Shown here piece after piece: positions 12,773-25,600 of a DNA stretch of 64,000 nucleotides. The notes beneath the pieces are model-generated. The model saw nothing but the letters and a program-made list of their open reading frames with translations. It did no database searches and was not told where the DNA came from. Origin of the DNA: Saxidomus purpurata (Eukaryota; Mollusca; Bivalvia; Venerida; Veneridae); contig JAFMSR010000016.1 in the NCBI GenBank assembly GCA_022818135.1, positions 6,106,448-6,170,447 on the forward strand. The letters are read 5' to 3'. Every line of letters starts with the position of its first letter. The stretch's first letter is position 1. The translations under genes and the position numbers were made by a program.

Positions 12773-12814
12773 ATTTGCCAACCGGTTTCGCTTTTTCTGC
12801 TCATCAGGGCAAAT
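12773..12814 (-). ncRNA. Hammerhead ribozyme motif 2 (short stem III)
   Basis: Read on the minus strand from 12814: stem I ATTTGCC, core CTGATGA (12807-12801), stem II GC-(AGAAAAA)-GC, core GAAA (12789-12786), stem III CCGG without a loop, cleavage triplet ending TT (12781-12780), then GGCAAAT, which closes stem I with seven perfect pairs. It differs in stem and loop sequence from motif 1 but keeps every core base, which argues for selection on the fold. Predicted cleavage sites of the two motifs are 117 nt apart. Confidence 0.68.
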
Positions 12815-13097
12815 ATGGCGTCAAAATATTTTCACGTGAAAAGCCGGAAAAAAGTTAATTATAGTAAATATATATATACCTTAACATCTAGTCCCGGCTT
12901 GATACTTTTTCCCTTTCCATATTCTGTCGTAGTTTAGATCTTTAAAATTCTATGGACATAGTATCAAACTATTGCTATTTTATTTTTCAGGACTTTGAAT
13001 TCCACTGAAATAATACGACTAAAATGTTGAAAACATTTTCTAACAATGATAGACATATCGTTGCTTATTATTGTCTTTGTTCGCGAAAACAAACAAA

Positions 13098-16000
13098 ATG
13101 CCTAAAAAGGAAAAGAATCGCCATGTGAAAGGTATAAAGGATTTATATAAGGAGAAAACAAACGACGATGTTTGGGATGAAGATAAAAGTAAGTTAACCC
13201 AAAATGAAGTACCTGTTGACATAAGAAATCACGATTCTTATACAGGATGGCCTCGTCTAGAAAAGGAAAACGATGAGGCTCGCCAAGACGAAACAGACAC
13301 AGACCTAACTAAAATAGGAATAGTGAGTAATGCTGACGACCCGTCGACATTAAAACAAGAATGTCAGCGGTCGCCATGCGTAAATTGTGTCCGACCAAAA
13401 CAGAATATAAAATCACCTTTACAAAATATAAACAGGGAACAACCTAGGGATTCAAAAGCTCCAACCCAACTAAAAAAGAAAAGACGCGTCAGTCTGAGAG
13501 TCAGTGAAGAGGATGGCTCGCCTAATGTTAATGCTTCTTATGAACATAGAAGAGACCAAGAAGCTTCCGTCGATTCTGATACAACCAGTGATTACGGCAC
13601 ATTGCAGAAGGGGGATGTTTCAAGCGACGACGAAAGCAGCGAACATTACAATAAAGCCTTGTCAAAAAGTGGTAATTTTTTAATTAATTTTTCATATAAT
13701 ATTCAATATATGCACAAAGTATATTATTAATTTTGTAAAAGTAGAAATATTGTACCAGAATTATTTCAACAATATATAAATTATTAGATTGAAACATATA
13801 AATAGCAACCGTAAGTTTTACAAATGTTTCCATTCTAAATGTTCACTGTTCTAGATATATGCGGGACGCTTTTCTTTTGTAGTGCCAAATTTGTCCACGC
13901 ATGAAAAGTTGGATGAGGATATCAAGGATCTTAGACCTCTAAGCAAGTGCTATGTTATAAATGTCGAGAATTCGAAAAATTTCAATATAACACCAGGTAT
14001 TTACATAAAGCAATTGTATTTTCATAAATGTAACTGAAATAGATCAACTAATGTTGCACTGTATTTTATTATAGACTAGCATTCCCAGTGTTGTTTTCTC
14101 CCAACCTACGTAGTTAATAGCATTACAGCAAATGATTTGGATTTTGAATGCTTGAGGTACAAAAAAGCCTTGGTTGACTGAATATGGTCCTTTAAAGTTA
14201 TCAACTGCAATTACCTAAACTACTGCTATAACACTAACAGTCCATTCCCAAGTCAAATACCTAAACTTTGTTAGAGCATAAGTAGAAACCTCTTTCGTTG
14301 CAGATCGAGGAACAGCAAGTTTTACTAAGACAACAATCAACAGAGAGTCTAATGGTAAGCACACTGTACTATTTTCAAGATACTTAAAGGCAAATTCTAC
14401 ATTTAGATATCATATAAGGATACGCCAATTAAAACGACTAGGTTTTACATTTTTATGTTACTTATCACTTAAAAATGCAGTGGTAAGTTTTTACAACAAT
14501 TAAAAGTGTACCTCATCAGGAAAATCGTGAATAAGAAAAAAAACAATGATTTTTTGTACCACAGGAATTTCAGAAGGCGAACACACAAGAAAAGCACAGA
14601 CATACAAAGGTATCGTCTACTAGTATCTTAAGTATTTTAACCTTGAAATCTGTATGAAGTATAAGTTATAGAAGTAGCAACAATTGATTTGGTCTAAGTA
14701 ACCATTTAATAAAAATGTATAAAAGAAAAGGTATCTGTATCATATTAAATGCACACGGTTTACGTGTATGAATACATTATAGTATTGTATAGGAAATAAA
14801 CTTAAATTCCTTAATTGTATTTCAGATCGTCACGTTACAGTTTTGAGATCTGTTCGTCGCACATATCTAAAAGTAGACACAGAGTTGTTTAAAGGTGGCC
14901 AAACGTCTTTGAACCGTGAAGGTTATTACCCTTTAGTTATATTCAAAGGTTCGGGATATGGGTGTGGCTTTGCAGCAAAAATGCTTTTTGAAAATGCAGT
15001 GTCTACAAATAAAAATGCAAGAGCGTACTATCTGAAAACTGCTGACGAGCTTAGTAATGTAGGTACTGACGAGAAAGCAACTGTTCTTATCTTGGACGCT
15101 AACGGGGCCACTGGGTCGGATATAATGCGACTGGACACTTGGTACGAAGTTCTCAAAGAACGTATGCCCTTAGGACCAAGCACAAAAGAAAACCTTACTA
15201 TCATCATGACATTGCAAGACTTTTCAAATCAACAAAAGCGAGAACATCCAATATTACAAAAATACAGCGAATATGTGGTAGACGCGTCAAAAAAAGGATT
15301 TAGACCTGACAGTCAGACAAAGGAAAAGCTGGTGGAAGCTCTCTTGAGGCAGAAAAATGTTCGGATAAATCCTGTGAAAGGAGGAAGTCCCGTACAACGA
15401 TCAAAAGACGGAAAATTGTCTTTACTTGACAAAGAGATAGCTGATGGTATTGTTCCTCTTCTAGGAAGCGTTCGCTACATCGGTAAACTTGCGGAATTCT
15501 TCAGAACTGATATGTCTGATGGTTTGAATTCTTTGCGAAAACCTATACCAGAATTAGTGCAAAGGATACGAGACTCATATGAGGACGGAGGTACACTATT
15601 TTTGACTCTTTTAGCGGTCTATGCCCACGGCGGCCAACTTGGGGTTGGACGCATAAACCAAATGAGAAAGCTAAATGAACACACTGAAAAATTCTGGAAT
15701 TCAGCTGATAATATTGATAGGATGTCGAAAAAGAAGTCAAAAAAGATAAAGCAACAGTTCAACAGCGTTCCTCTCACACATTTATATAGCTTTGCTGGGG
15801 AAAATGGACATCTTATGAGCCTTGGAAACAACCTAAAAAAGTATTGTTGTCGTCTTGACGGAGAATTTCTTGCCGAAAAGAACGATGTGTACAGATTTTG
15901 TGATGGACGGGTCTACTATTCGTTTCTGCTGGTTTACTGTGAGAAGTATTCAACTGCTTTGGATTACTGCGAAGATAACTTTTTCTTCAACTTTGTCAAG

Positions 16001-17974
16001 TCTAGTAGAATCGAAGACCAGAAGGATATTTTCCTGTTGGTTGATGATAGAACGCTTAACGACAGAACAAAGGCGGTAATGAAACGCTTCAGTAAAGAAA
16101 TGATGCTAAGACATGTTGCCAAATGTATGAAACATCCAATTATGAGCACGACCTTTTTCCAACTGTTCTTGAAGTATCTCGAAGAAACTCGACACCTGCT
16201 ATGGAAAGTTCTTACTCAACAGGATTGCGATCCAAAGGACCCATACTCTTGTCTGTATCATGGCCTTGATGAACTGACAGACACTTTCAGAGGAGTTCCA
16301 AGAAATAACACGGAGGTCATCATACTTCACGAAATTTGGAAGAAAAAGCGTAGGAAACAAAGATGGAAGGCATGGATCAAGGCACAAGAATCAGAGACTC
16401 TGGTACGGGCAGCTGAGATATCAAACTGCAAAACATTCGAACTTCTGGTAACAAGAGGTGCAGATATTCCCATTGCAGCATTAAAGAAAGCGATAGACGT
16501 TGGAGCTGAAGACGTGATTGAATTCATCACGCAAAATGGCCATTTTAGCTCGGAGGAATGGCACCATGAAGCGCAACATGCAGCAAATTTAATAAGTAAC
16601 GGGCAAGTTTCGCAATCACTTTTACTGTCTTTGACATCCGTAATCGGACAAACCGATGTCAACGTTGGTACCGAAAGCAAACCGCCTTTGATACACTTTG
16701 CTGTACAGACAAAAAATGTCAAACTACTAAAAATGGTGTTAGATGGCAATATTGTACGTACCGCTGTTGACGTTGATACAGTATACAGAGGTGAAACAGC
16801 TTTAACTGTAGCCACACGATTGGGATCACATGCTACTGTCGAAATTTTGCTGGAAAAGCGTGCAACACACAGTCAAACAGAAGTCTTTATTGCATCATCT
16901 CTAGGACATGTTGAGGTACTAGAGAAACTGATATACAAAAATCCTATGTATATATTTATAGAAGACTCAAAGGGTTTAACACCACTGTTTTATGCAGTAA
17001 TGCATGGTCACACTGAAGTAGTTGCGTTTCTTCTGTCAAAATACGCCGAAAATAACCGACCTTGCAGTACAACGAGTACTTGTGACGACACATTGCAGGT
17101 TATACATCCCAAAGCACTGGGCAGAGCTGAGCAAACCTTTTTCAAGCAGAAACGGAACCGGGAAGGGCAAACAGCTCTCCATGTTGCAGCAGAAAGGGGC
17201 TACAAGGAAATAATTGTACTGCTTCTATCGCATGGGTTTGATTTGAGAATAAAAGACTACAACAACGAAACACCACTTAGTTTAGCTTGCATCGGCAGAC
17301 ACATCCAAGGAATACGGGTGATATTGTCAAATTGGAACCCTCGAGAATACATCAAGGAAGAACGCGTAGTGATGCGTGCTGTTCAGAATTGCGACAAAGC
17401 GCTTTTGGAATTGTTGATAGAATACGGATATGGGTTTAATTTTGTTAATCGAGAATACGGAGCACCTCTTCTAGTGGCGATCCAATACGGAATGCATGAT
17501 ATAGTACGCTTCCTTTTATCAAACGGAGCTGATCCAGAAATACTGCAAAACGGTCATCGACCTGTCCATATTGCAGCAGGTAAAGGGGATACTGAAACTT
17601 TGAAAATACTAAAGGTGTTTGGAGCCAACATTGCTACAAAGACGGACGAAAGAGGCGATGATATCATACATATAGCAACCGAAAAGGGGCATTTTCGTTT
17701 TGTTGAAACCGTTTTTGCAATGCCAGGAAACTCACAGTTGATTGACACGAAAAATGTCCATGGAGAAACTGCTCTACATGTGGCCAGCAAAATAGGTTGT
17801 TCATCTCTTACTAAACTACTCCTTCAGTGTGGATTTAATCCAAACATTCAAAGCAGAAATGGCGAGCTTCCAGCAACATTGGCCGAGAAAGCTCTTGAGA
17901 AAGCGATAAGCTCTAGAGACAAAGAGAAATGGAACTCCTATGCAGATTGTGTACAGATTTTGCAAATGCATTAG
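13098..17974 (+). CDS. nSTAND3-like (pseudo-NTPase) ankyrin-repeat protein, 5 exons, 1310 aa
   Basis: Exons read as 13098-13671, 13883-13996, 14304-14354, 14565-14609 and 14826-17974. All four introns are GT-AG and phase 1, and the joined frame is 1311 codons including TAG. Residues 1-267 (exons 1-4) are charged and disordered-looking, with a KKKRR stretch at 126-130 that could be a nuclear signal; I recognise no domain there. Residues ~268-480 resemble the 'novel STAND NTPase 3' fold: a hydrophobic strand then a glycine-rich loop at 303-310, a Walker-B-like VLILD at 348-352, and TIIMT at ~385-389. Next comes a helical region with the FFR motif and a long LTLLAVYAHGG helix. Residues ~786-1300 are ankyrin repeats (TALHVAAERGYKEIIVLLL, TALHVASKIGCSSLTKLLL). 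The P-loop Lys and Ser/Thr are replaced by Cys308-Gly309. Such proteins are usually regarded as intracellular sensors or scaffolds in invertebrates; that role here is inferred. The start is the ATG in good context at 13098. Confidence 0.88.
13883..14609 (+). CDS. Small phase-1 linker exons of the STAND-ankyrin gene
   Basis: Three short exons of 114, 51 and 45 nt (13883-13996, 14304-14354, 14565-14609) join the disordered N-terminal exon to the large domain exon. Each starts with two bases and ends with one base of a split codon, so any of them can be skipped without changing frame. They encode hydrophilic, Lys/Thr/Asn-rich sequence with no recognised motif. Acceptors are TTTTGTAG, CGTTGCAG and ACCACAG. 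Donors are AG|GTATTT, TG|GTAAGC and AG|GTATCG. This layout would allow alternative linkers between the N-terminal region and the STAND module. Confidence 0.75.
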
Positions 17975-18589
17975 GGTTTACGATAATTGAAATTTCTGAA
18001 TGAAATTTCATGCTTCCAAAAACACTAAAGTCCTTATAAAGCGCTCAGTAGATACATTTATGTCAAACTGTTGCAAAAAGTTTTTATACATTCTTGTTAG
18101 TGAAATTGTTTTGTTTTGTTTGTTTTAAGAGGGGGGCTTACTAGACTATTACGGCAAACCACAAGGAATATGTGCTGTCACGTTTCATTTACAACTGTTG
18201 AATTCTAGATGTATTGAAGTCCTACATGTAAAATGCAAATTGATGCATATGTATCATAAATGTGTCTATTAGTAGGCGCTATGTATAGGTAGGTTTATTT
18301 GTATATACTTCCGGGTACTTGTGGCATATTTGTGCTTAAGACCAATAGCTGCATGTTTTGTCGCGTTGAATAATACGCTCTTGTAAATGTCGCACTAGTT
18401 GGGTTTTTTATGTGTCATTCGTGTAGACTGAGCAAATGTTTGTATCTAATGGTATGGTTTTCACAAACTACATGTTAATGAATGTCGAAGTGTTATAGAA
18501 AGTAGATGTCTATTGCTATGTTTAATGCACATTGGGTAAAAGTGGTTTAAGATTGTTAATATTTTCTTTTATTTTATTCTAAATAGTAA

Positions 18590-18595
18590 AATAAA
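18590..18595 (+). terminator. Candidate polyadenylation signal of the STAND-ankyrin gene
   Basis: An AATAAA hexamer lies about 615 bp after the TAG stop at 17974, in an AT-rich stretch, just before a repeat-derived block begins at about 18.62 kb. No closer canonical hexamer was noticed. Its use is inferred from position only. Confidence 0.35.
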
Positions 18596-18618
18596 CATTG
18601 GTTATACTAGTACGTTTT

Positions 18619-19640
18619 GACAGTGTTAGCTCACCTGAACACCCAGTGCTCAATGTGAGCTATTGTGATCTATTGATGTTGGTCGGTCTGTTCATACTTA
18701 ACCTTATGAAGGCAACAGAGGCTACATTTTTCAACTGGATTTTCCTGAAACTTGGTCGGAATAATTGGCTTAATAAAAATTAGGTCACGTTCAAATATGG
18801 GTCATCTCGGGTCAAAATCCAAGTCACGAGGTTAAATCTTAGGAAAACATTGTGTATGTCATGTAGGCTTCATTTTTTCTTTGATCTTCGTGAACATTTC
18901 TCAGAACGAGTGTCTTGTTAAAATCGGAGTCGAATTTCAATATAGGTCATTACGGGTCAAAAGCTAGATCACCGGATCAAATCATAGAAAAGCCTTATGT
19001 ATGCAATAGAGGCAGCATTTTTATTTGATCTTCGTGAACATTTCTCAGAATAAGTGTTTTCTTAAAACCATATTCGAATTTGAACATGGGTTATATCGAT
19101 TCAAAAACTAGTTGACAAGGTCAAATGCTAGAAAAACCTAATATATGTAATAGAGGCTGCTTTTTTCATTGGATCTTCATGAAACATGATCAGGATAATT
19201 ATCATGGTAAAACTTATATTCATTTCTCAAGCCAAAAACTAGGTCACTCTTATGTTAGCAATACCATGTATTTGCAATAGAGTCTACATGTTTCACTGGA
19301 TCTTCATGAATCTTGATCAGAATGATTGTCTCGATTTAGCCTGTCGATTTCGAATATGGGTCATTTCGGATGCAAATCTAGGTCGATAGGTCAAATCTCA
19401 GACAAATGTTGTGTATGCAATAGAGACTTTCATTGGGTCTTCATTGGGTCTTCATGAAAATAGGTCAGAATGATTAGATGAAGTCTAAATCTAGATCGAA
19501 TATGGGTCAAGAACTAGGTCACCAGGTCAAGTCAGGAGAACCTTGTTTTGACCTTTTGACCATCTTTTTGTCCTTTGTCCTTTGGAGCAATGGTAACACA
19601 GGTGAGCGATATAGGGCCATCATAGCATTCGTGCTAGCAT
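18619..19640. repeat. Tandem-repeat element bounded by inverted AGCTCACCTG / CAGGTGAGCGATATAGGGCC ends
   Basis: Starts GTTAGCTCACCTGAACACCC and ends ACAGGTGAGCGATATAGGGC. The interior has six ~130-150 bp units with 'GGATCTTCATGAAACTTGGT', 'TATGGGTCATCTCGGGTCAA' and 'GTATGCAATAGAGGCTGCAT'. The same family recurs at 47100-48140 and, inverted, starts at 41360. Lies just 3' of the STAND-ankyrin gene. Confidence 0.8.
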
Positions 19641-19679
19641 TTTATTTTCTAAGACGATTCGCTTACTGTGTATAGTTAT

Positions 19680-22600
19680 GATAGACCGTAACTGTTCTTT
19701 GAACAGTGGTATGTTTAATATTGATGTTAGTGCTTTTAAACAAATTTATGTGTTGTAGTCTGTAATACACTTGTTTATCTTGTTATCTTGCCTTCGAACA
19801 AGATTAACAACGGGGGAAACAACGTCGTTACTAAGCGACTATGTAACTTCAGTAACGTTTAAAAACTTGTAAAATATGAATACGTATGTGTTTGCGTTTG
19901 TATGCATAACAGTGTATATGCGTGTAAGTTAACACATGGCTGTGTGAATGCACAGTCAAAATACATTTTCAATATACTGTTTGTTACATATTTATGTACT
20001 TTTATTCACCAGATCATGCTTACTTTAAATGCAATGATTTATGTTCTTTTGGAACTGTGGTCGACCTTGAGTTTCCTGGTCGCGAAAATATGTGACAAAG
20101 GAATAAAAGGTTGATTTCTCTTTACATAATTGCAAGTTCGTTAAAAGGACACAAGATATTGTTGTCAGTATCATGTTACTCATGTTGTTAATTACAAATG
20201 TAAAATGATGTTTTTTGTTGCTGAGTTTTTGCGTTTGGATGTAAATATAATTTTACGGATTTTTAAGGTCTAGCTATTTTTCTATACTGTCCTAACATTA
20301 CTTAACAAATGTAAAATAAAGATACTCTAGTATCATTTATTAGTGCAAAGTTTTATTGAACTGCATTTTGCCGTTTGAGAAATTTTAATTTTCTACCTTC
20401 CCCGCCCATTTTGGTACTGTGGAAGGCCCTTAATGTAAAGAGGATTTCACACTTTGTATATGCTAGCTATTTCAACAGCGTTTTGCATTGTGATGGAAAG
20501 TTTGTTCGGTTTGAACAACTGCAGTGCTTGTAACACAACGTTAGTGAAACTCGTAGTGATTCTATATAGATTATTAATTATATCAAATATTTCTTGGTGA
20601 TTTTGTTATGGTATCAAGATGTTTATTTTCAAGTTTTGTACATAGATTTACTTTAAGGACTGTACCTAGAGTGTATAATGTACTTCTTAATCAGTTACAT
20701 GTAAAAATATATATGCAAGTAATCAAAATTTGCTTAGGGTCGCTAGGTTTGCCACTGGTACAAGTTTAATATTTGATCAGCTTGCAGTAAACATAACTGT
20801 TGGTCACAAAATGTAATTGGTTGTTTAGATGTATAATATTTTCAATAGCTCTTATCATTTTTAAGCACATCAGTCTTAGTTTTCACTGTAGGCAATAACC
20901 TTTTTTTCCAAATACTTGTATAACCGCCTGTGAAAAACACTTGGTTTGTATCTCCATGTCAACGATGCAGTGTTTGTGACATTTTGTGTCATTTTGCAAT
21001 GTATTTTCTGGTACAGTACAATAGGTTCAAAGTATGATATCACCAATATATTATTCTACTAATTACAACAGGTGTGTAAATCGGTGACCCTAAGCAAGTT
21101 TTGAATAGTATATGTTACAACATATGATACATGTACCTAGGTGTGCATGCTTGTTCATCTCAACTAACACTGTATATATTATATATGTATATATATTATA
21201 AACGTAATGTGAAAAAGCTGGTAGTTTTAAGGAACGTTTCATGTCTACACTTTAGAAAAATATATCAAATACAAATGTATGTAAACGGATCAGTTTTTTA
21301 TTGACAATAAGGGTTAAGGTAGAATTTTGTGCTGATTTAATGTGTTGGTTTATGCTCAGGCAAAAACAAATTTCAGACTGCAAAAGTGAGTGGTTACCTG
21401 TTATGAATTGTTTTATATTCATTGCTTTCCTTGAGTTGTGTATAAATGTAACATGATTTACATGCTGTTTCATTTAAATACACTGTTAAAGTTTCATAAT
21501 ATCTGTATGTGGTGAAGCGCCCTGTATATTTAGTCCATTAAATGGTTGAAATGGATACAGCATAACTTGCAACAATATATGTATCATATGTTTTAAATGG
21601 GCAATATCACCGCGCGATGTGAAATAATTGGGCGTCGGGATGACTTTACACTTACCGATATTTTTGTAAACTCGGAATTTTATGTAAAATCCCCAGTCTA
21701 TGGCCTAGTTTACTAAGCAACCAGTCAAATTTGTGTTGGTTTTCCAAAACATCTTTTTGAATAATCGTCTGACACCATTAAATGCTGAATTATTCAGAGG
21801 GTGTTCATACAGTTAGTAGACTTATGGTATGCATTTGACGTCAGAAATCGTAATTTGAAAAAATACACCTAACTGATATTAGTTTTTTCATACCAAAACT
21901 GTTAAAGCCACTTAAACTATATACATTTTATCAATGTTAACAAGTGTATAAAAACAAAAGATGAAATTATTTAGAGCATAACGGAGTTTCCGTCAACAAC
22001 ATGGGGATGGACTAGTATGACCAAGTGTTCAAAGTTATCAGTACTTTCTCCAATTGTTCAGCTTTTTCTAGTTCAACTTTCGTAATATTGTGCACTATAC
22101 TGATGCCTTAGTACCTAGAACAATTTGTCTGTCACCAGTAGAACATTGACAATGGTCGCCCCTTAAGTATAACTTCCTAGCAACCTGAAGACTAAAGCTT
22201 AAATGCAATTCATAACGTTTTCTATAGGGTTGTAAGATTATGCTTGTGCCCGTTAACAATTAAGTTACAACTTAACAACATGTTAATAGTTCGCACAAAT
22301 GCATTATTGGTGCGTTGTTTTGACAAGAGGCTCGTCGTCTTAAATGGTTGTCTATTACACAGAGTTATATTATTTGTCAAAAGTTATCGATAATCTTTAG
22401 CAAATCATTGATCAACGTGATATTTAATACACGTCTGAGTGCGAGACATAACTTAGAGAAGATGACAGGCAATATACACATTTATTGAACAAGAGTGTTA
22501 GTCATTAAAAAGTTTTCAGTTTTTAAAATCTTAGTAGCAACCTTTTCCTGGGGAAAAGTTTTTGGGAACGCTAATACTTGGGAAATCGCATGCAGATAGA

Positions 22601-22920
22601 GACAACCTACTGTTTAAAGTTCATTCAAACAATCATGCAATAAGTACAAGATTATAATACCGGGTATACTTAACTGCATTTATGTCCAGTTTTTATTTGT
22701 AAATCAGTGAAGTTTTAGCGGACGTACCAGACGTTCGGTTCAAGTCTGTGTTAGTTTGAGAAAACAATGAAAGCAAGTCCTGAATTTAACATAGTCAAAC
22801 TGTTTATACTCAGACAGAACCACCTCTTGCCCACTCAAGTCAATCGTAACAATACAGTACGATTAAGATACTTTGACACTGACGCAGCGAAAAATATTAT
22901 TTTTCTTGGTTATTGTAAAC
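19680..22920. other. AT-rich intergenic stretch, nothing recognised
   Basis: Only short frames occur (up to 80 codons, no family motifs). A run of TATATATTATATATGTATAT lies at about 21170-21200. No gene is supported. Confidence 0.5.
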
Positions 22921-22924
22921 TTTT

Positions 22925-23120
22925 GTGTACAGTAAACTCCGTTTATAACGAACTCCTCGGGACGATTTTAATTTGTTCCTTATATCCGGAGTTTGTTATA
23001 TCCATATAACATTTTCTTACAAAATAAAGAGAAAAAATTAATCGGGCAGATAAAATGTGTTCCTTATATCCGTATTTTCGTTATATTCGGATTCGTTATA
23101 TCCGGAGATTACTGTACGCT
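22925..23120. repeat. TAAACTCCGTTTATAACGAAC-type dispersed repeat, copy 1
   Basis: Alternating CCGGA.TTCGTTATATCC blocks with partial inverted symmetry (GTAAACTCCGTTTATAACGA at the left, TCGTTATATCCGGAGATTAC at the right). Relatives lie at 53525-53725. Confidence 0.65.
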
Positions 23121-23723
23121 ATATCACTGTCACAATATCCTTAATGAACTGTAAATCTCTGCAGCGGTTTCATTTTCGACCGTTTTTTTATTGAGGCCGC
23201 TGGAAGAGGTAATGTTAGGATTGATGGCGGCCAACATCAAAGTAGTCCCGCAGCATTTCTGTTATGTCTTGCTTAAATCTTTCGTTTCGCAAATTAGGCG
23301 GACATCAGAAATTATGCTTAACTGTTTAGTACGTACAAAATGTATATAACTTTTTGAAAATTAGAGTTGCCTCATTTGTCTCACTATACATCTTTTCATT
23401 GTATTTTAGTTCGAAATTTGTTATTATATATATCTCCATCTATCATGTTTCATATATGTTCATGGCATGTACACTCTTCTTATGAAAGAAATAAAGTAAT
23501 ATTTATTTATTAATGTTTTGCAAAGCAAGTTTAAAGTTAAATTCTTTTGGAAAATGGCCATGCTATATCAGGGTTTAGAAAAATGCTTAAAATGCAATGA
23601 ACATGTAAGACTTAACCGAGTTATTTCTCTTAATTGCAGGATGAAAAGAAAGTAACCTTTACAATGTAGGTTTACCTTAAATATTTGACTAGGATAATAA
23701 AATAAAGAATTTTCTCAATAGAA

Positions 23724-24610
23724 ACAAGAGCTGTTTGTAAAACACAAATGTTCTCCTTGATGCAATCAGTAATGTGGAAAAGTTGGACTATTCAAGAAAC
23801 CACTTTTTAAAGTAAAAATCACAAGACCTAAAATCATGAAAATGAATAGGGGTCATCCACTGGTAATGGCAAATCAAGTTTAAAAAATGTATGCCGACTG
23901 GATCTTGACTAATGACTCAGAAACCATTTCAATATTAAAGGTCCCGGTTACCTCAAAATAATTAGGGTTTATCTCCTGGTCATCACCAACCTCCACATCA
24001 AGTTTCAAGACGCTAGGCCCACGCGTTCTCGAGTAATCGGTTGGATATCGTTCTACACTTCAGGGTCACTGTGACCTTGACCTTTGACCTACTGACCTCA
24101 AAATCAGTAAGGGTACTTTGATGGTCATGACCAACCTCCACACTAAGTTTTACGATGCTAGGCCTAAGTGTTCTCGGGTTATCATCTGGAAACAGTTTCA
24201 CTATTCTGAGTCACTATGACCTTTGACCTGTTGACCTCAAAATCAATAGGATTCATGTGCTCGTCATGACGAACCTCCACATCAAGTTTCAAGATGCTAG
24301 GCACAAGCATTGAGTTATTGTCCGGAAACCGTTTAACTATTCCGGGTCACTGTAACCTACACCTTTGACATAGGGACTTCAAGATCAATAGGGGTCATTT
24401 GCAGGTCATGACTAACCTCCACATTAAGTTTCAAGATACTACATGTAGGCCGAAGCAGTCTCGAAGTATCGTTCGGAAACCGTTTTACAATTCCGGGCAT
24501 CTGTGACCTTGAACTTTGACTAAGTGACCTTAAAATCAATAAGGGTCTTCTGCTAGTCATGACCAACCTCCACATCAAGTTTCAAAATCATAGGCCAAGT
24601 CATTTTTAAT
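23724..24610. repeat. ~125-bp tandem repeats of the CAACCTCCACATCAAGTTTC family
   Basis: Begins ACAAGAGCTGTTTGTAAAAC. Four to five units of 'GACCAACCTCCACATCAAGT', 'TTCTCGGGTTATC.TCTGGAA' and 'TGACCTTTGACC..CTGACCTC' follow. GGTCACTGTGACC (reverse of the ERE-like palindrome) is exact at 24064-24076. A short copy lies at 30835-30930. Confidence 0.82.
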
Positions 24611-25600
24611 TACTAAAAATGAGTACTAAATGTCATTCTTGAGATTTTGAGCTACTATCACTAAAAACTGTTAATATACTCAGCCTGTTGCTCTGTAAAT
24701 ACTGATATCACACAAAAATAAATACCTACGCATATGATTTGTTCGAACGTATTTTTTTTCTTTAAACAAACAATAATATGCTTTTTTACATTTATTAACA
24801 TTACACAATAGTTAACTATCTAGCCATAACATTGTAATAGAATACACTTGATTGAATAACAAGAAGATATTTATATACAAGCTGCTACCATTATTTCACG
24901 ATTGTTAGTAAATTATATGTAAATGTTGTACGTTTAGTTTACTAGTTATATGCTTTTGAATACATATTTGCTAATTGTGTTCACTGAATCCCTAAGATTT
25001 AATAAGTGTTATTTGTAGCACCGCTCAACTCACTGTGTTAGGTAACAATTAAATTTTTTTTTTATATTAAGTAATTCTGAAAAGTAGATGAATTTGAGAT
25101 CAATAAACTGTGTATTGAATGTTTTTATCAACAATTATAAACCTTCAAATTCAAGCTTGACACTAATTGTGTATGTCATTGAAATCTATCGTTATTTAAC
25201 AATTTACGAATATAAACATAAGAAGGTTTGTTAAGTTTGTCATTACATATCATATATATTCAACACTAATAAAGTACTCTCAACTTAGACTTTTCTTTCC
25301 TTTGACAAAACTTTGCTATATTTGAAAAGGTATAGACAATATCCCATAAAATATTCCTTACTGGAGGGATCCGTGAAAAAGCTAGTCAATGACACAAGCA
25401 CTACATACGTACATGTCCCGAAAATATTACTTCAAACACGATAAACTTTGAAATTTTGAAGATGAAAAATATTCAGAGCAAATGTCTATTGTATATTCCA
25501 GTTGAAATCGTCATATTTCATAAGAAAGTGTTTAAGGTGTGTGTAAACCAAGTAATCTCCTTTTTCCTCCGTTTCCGGCGAAATTCAACACACTGTCTAT
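24611..25600. other. Downstream flank of ZP gene A, nothing recognised
   Basis: AT-rich sequence that should hold the 3' UTR of gene A (minus strand). I did not find a convincing AATAAA close to the stop. Confidence 0.4.

Noticed and set aside
16327..16815. 162-codon minus-strand frame
   Set aside because: Antisense shadow of the STAND-ankyrin exon; no family likeness.
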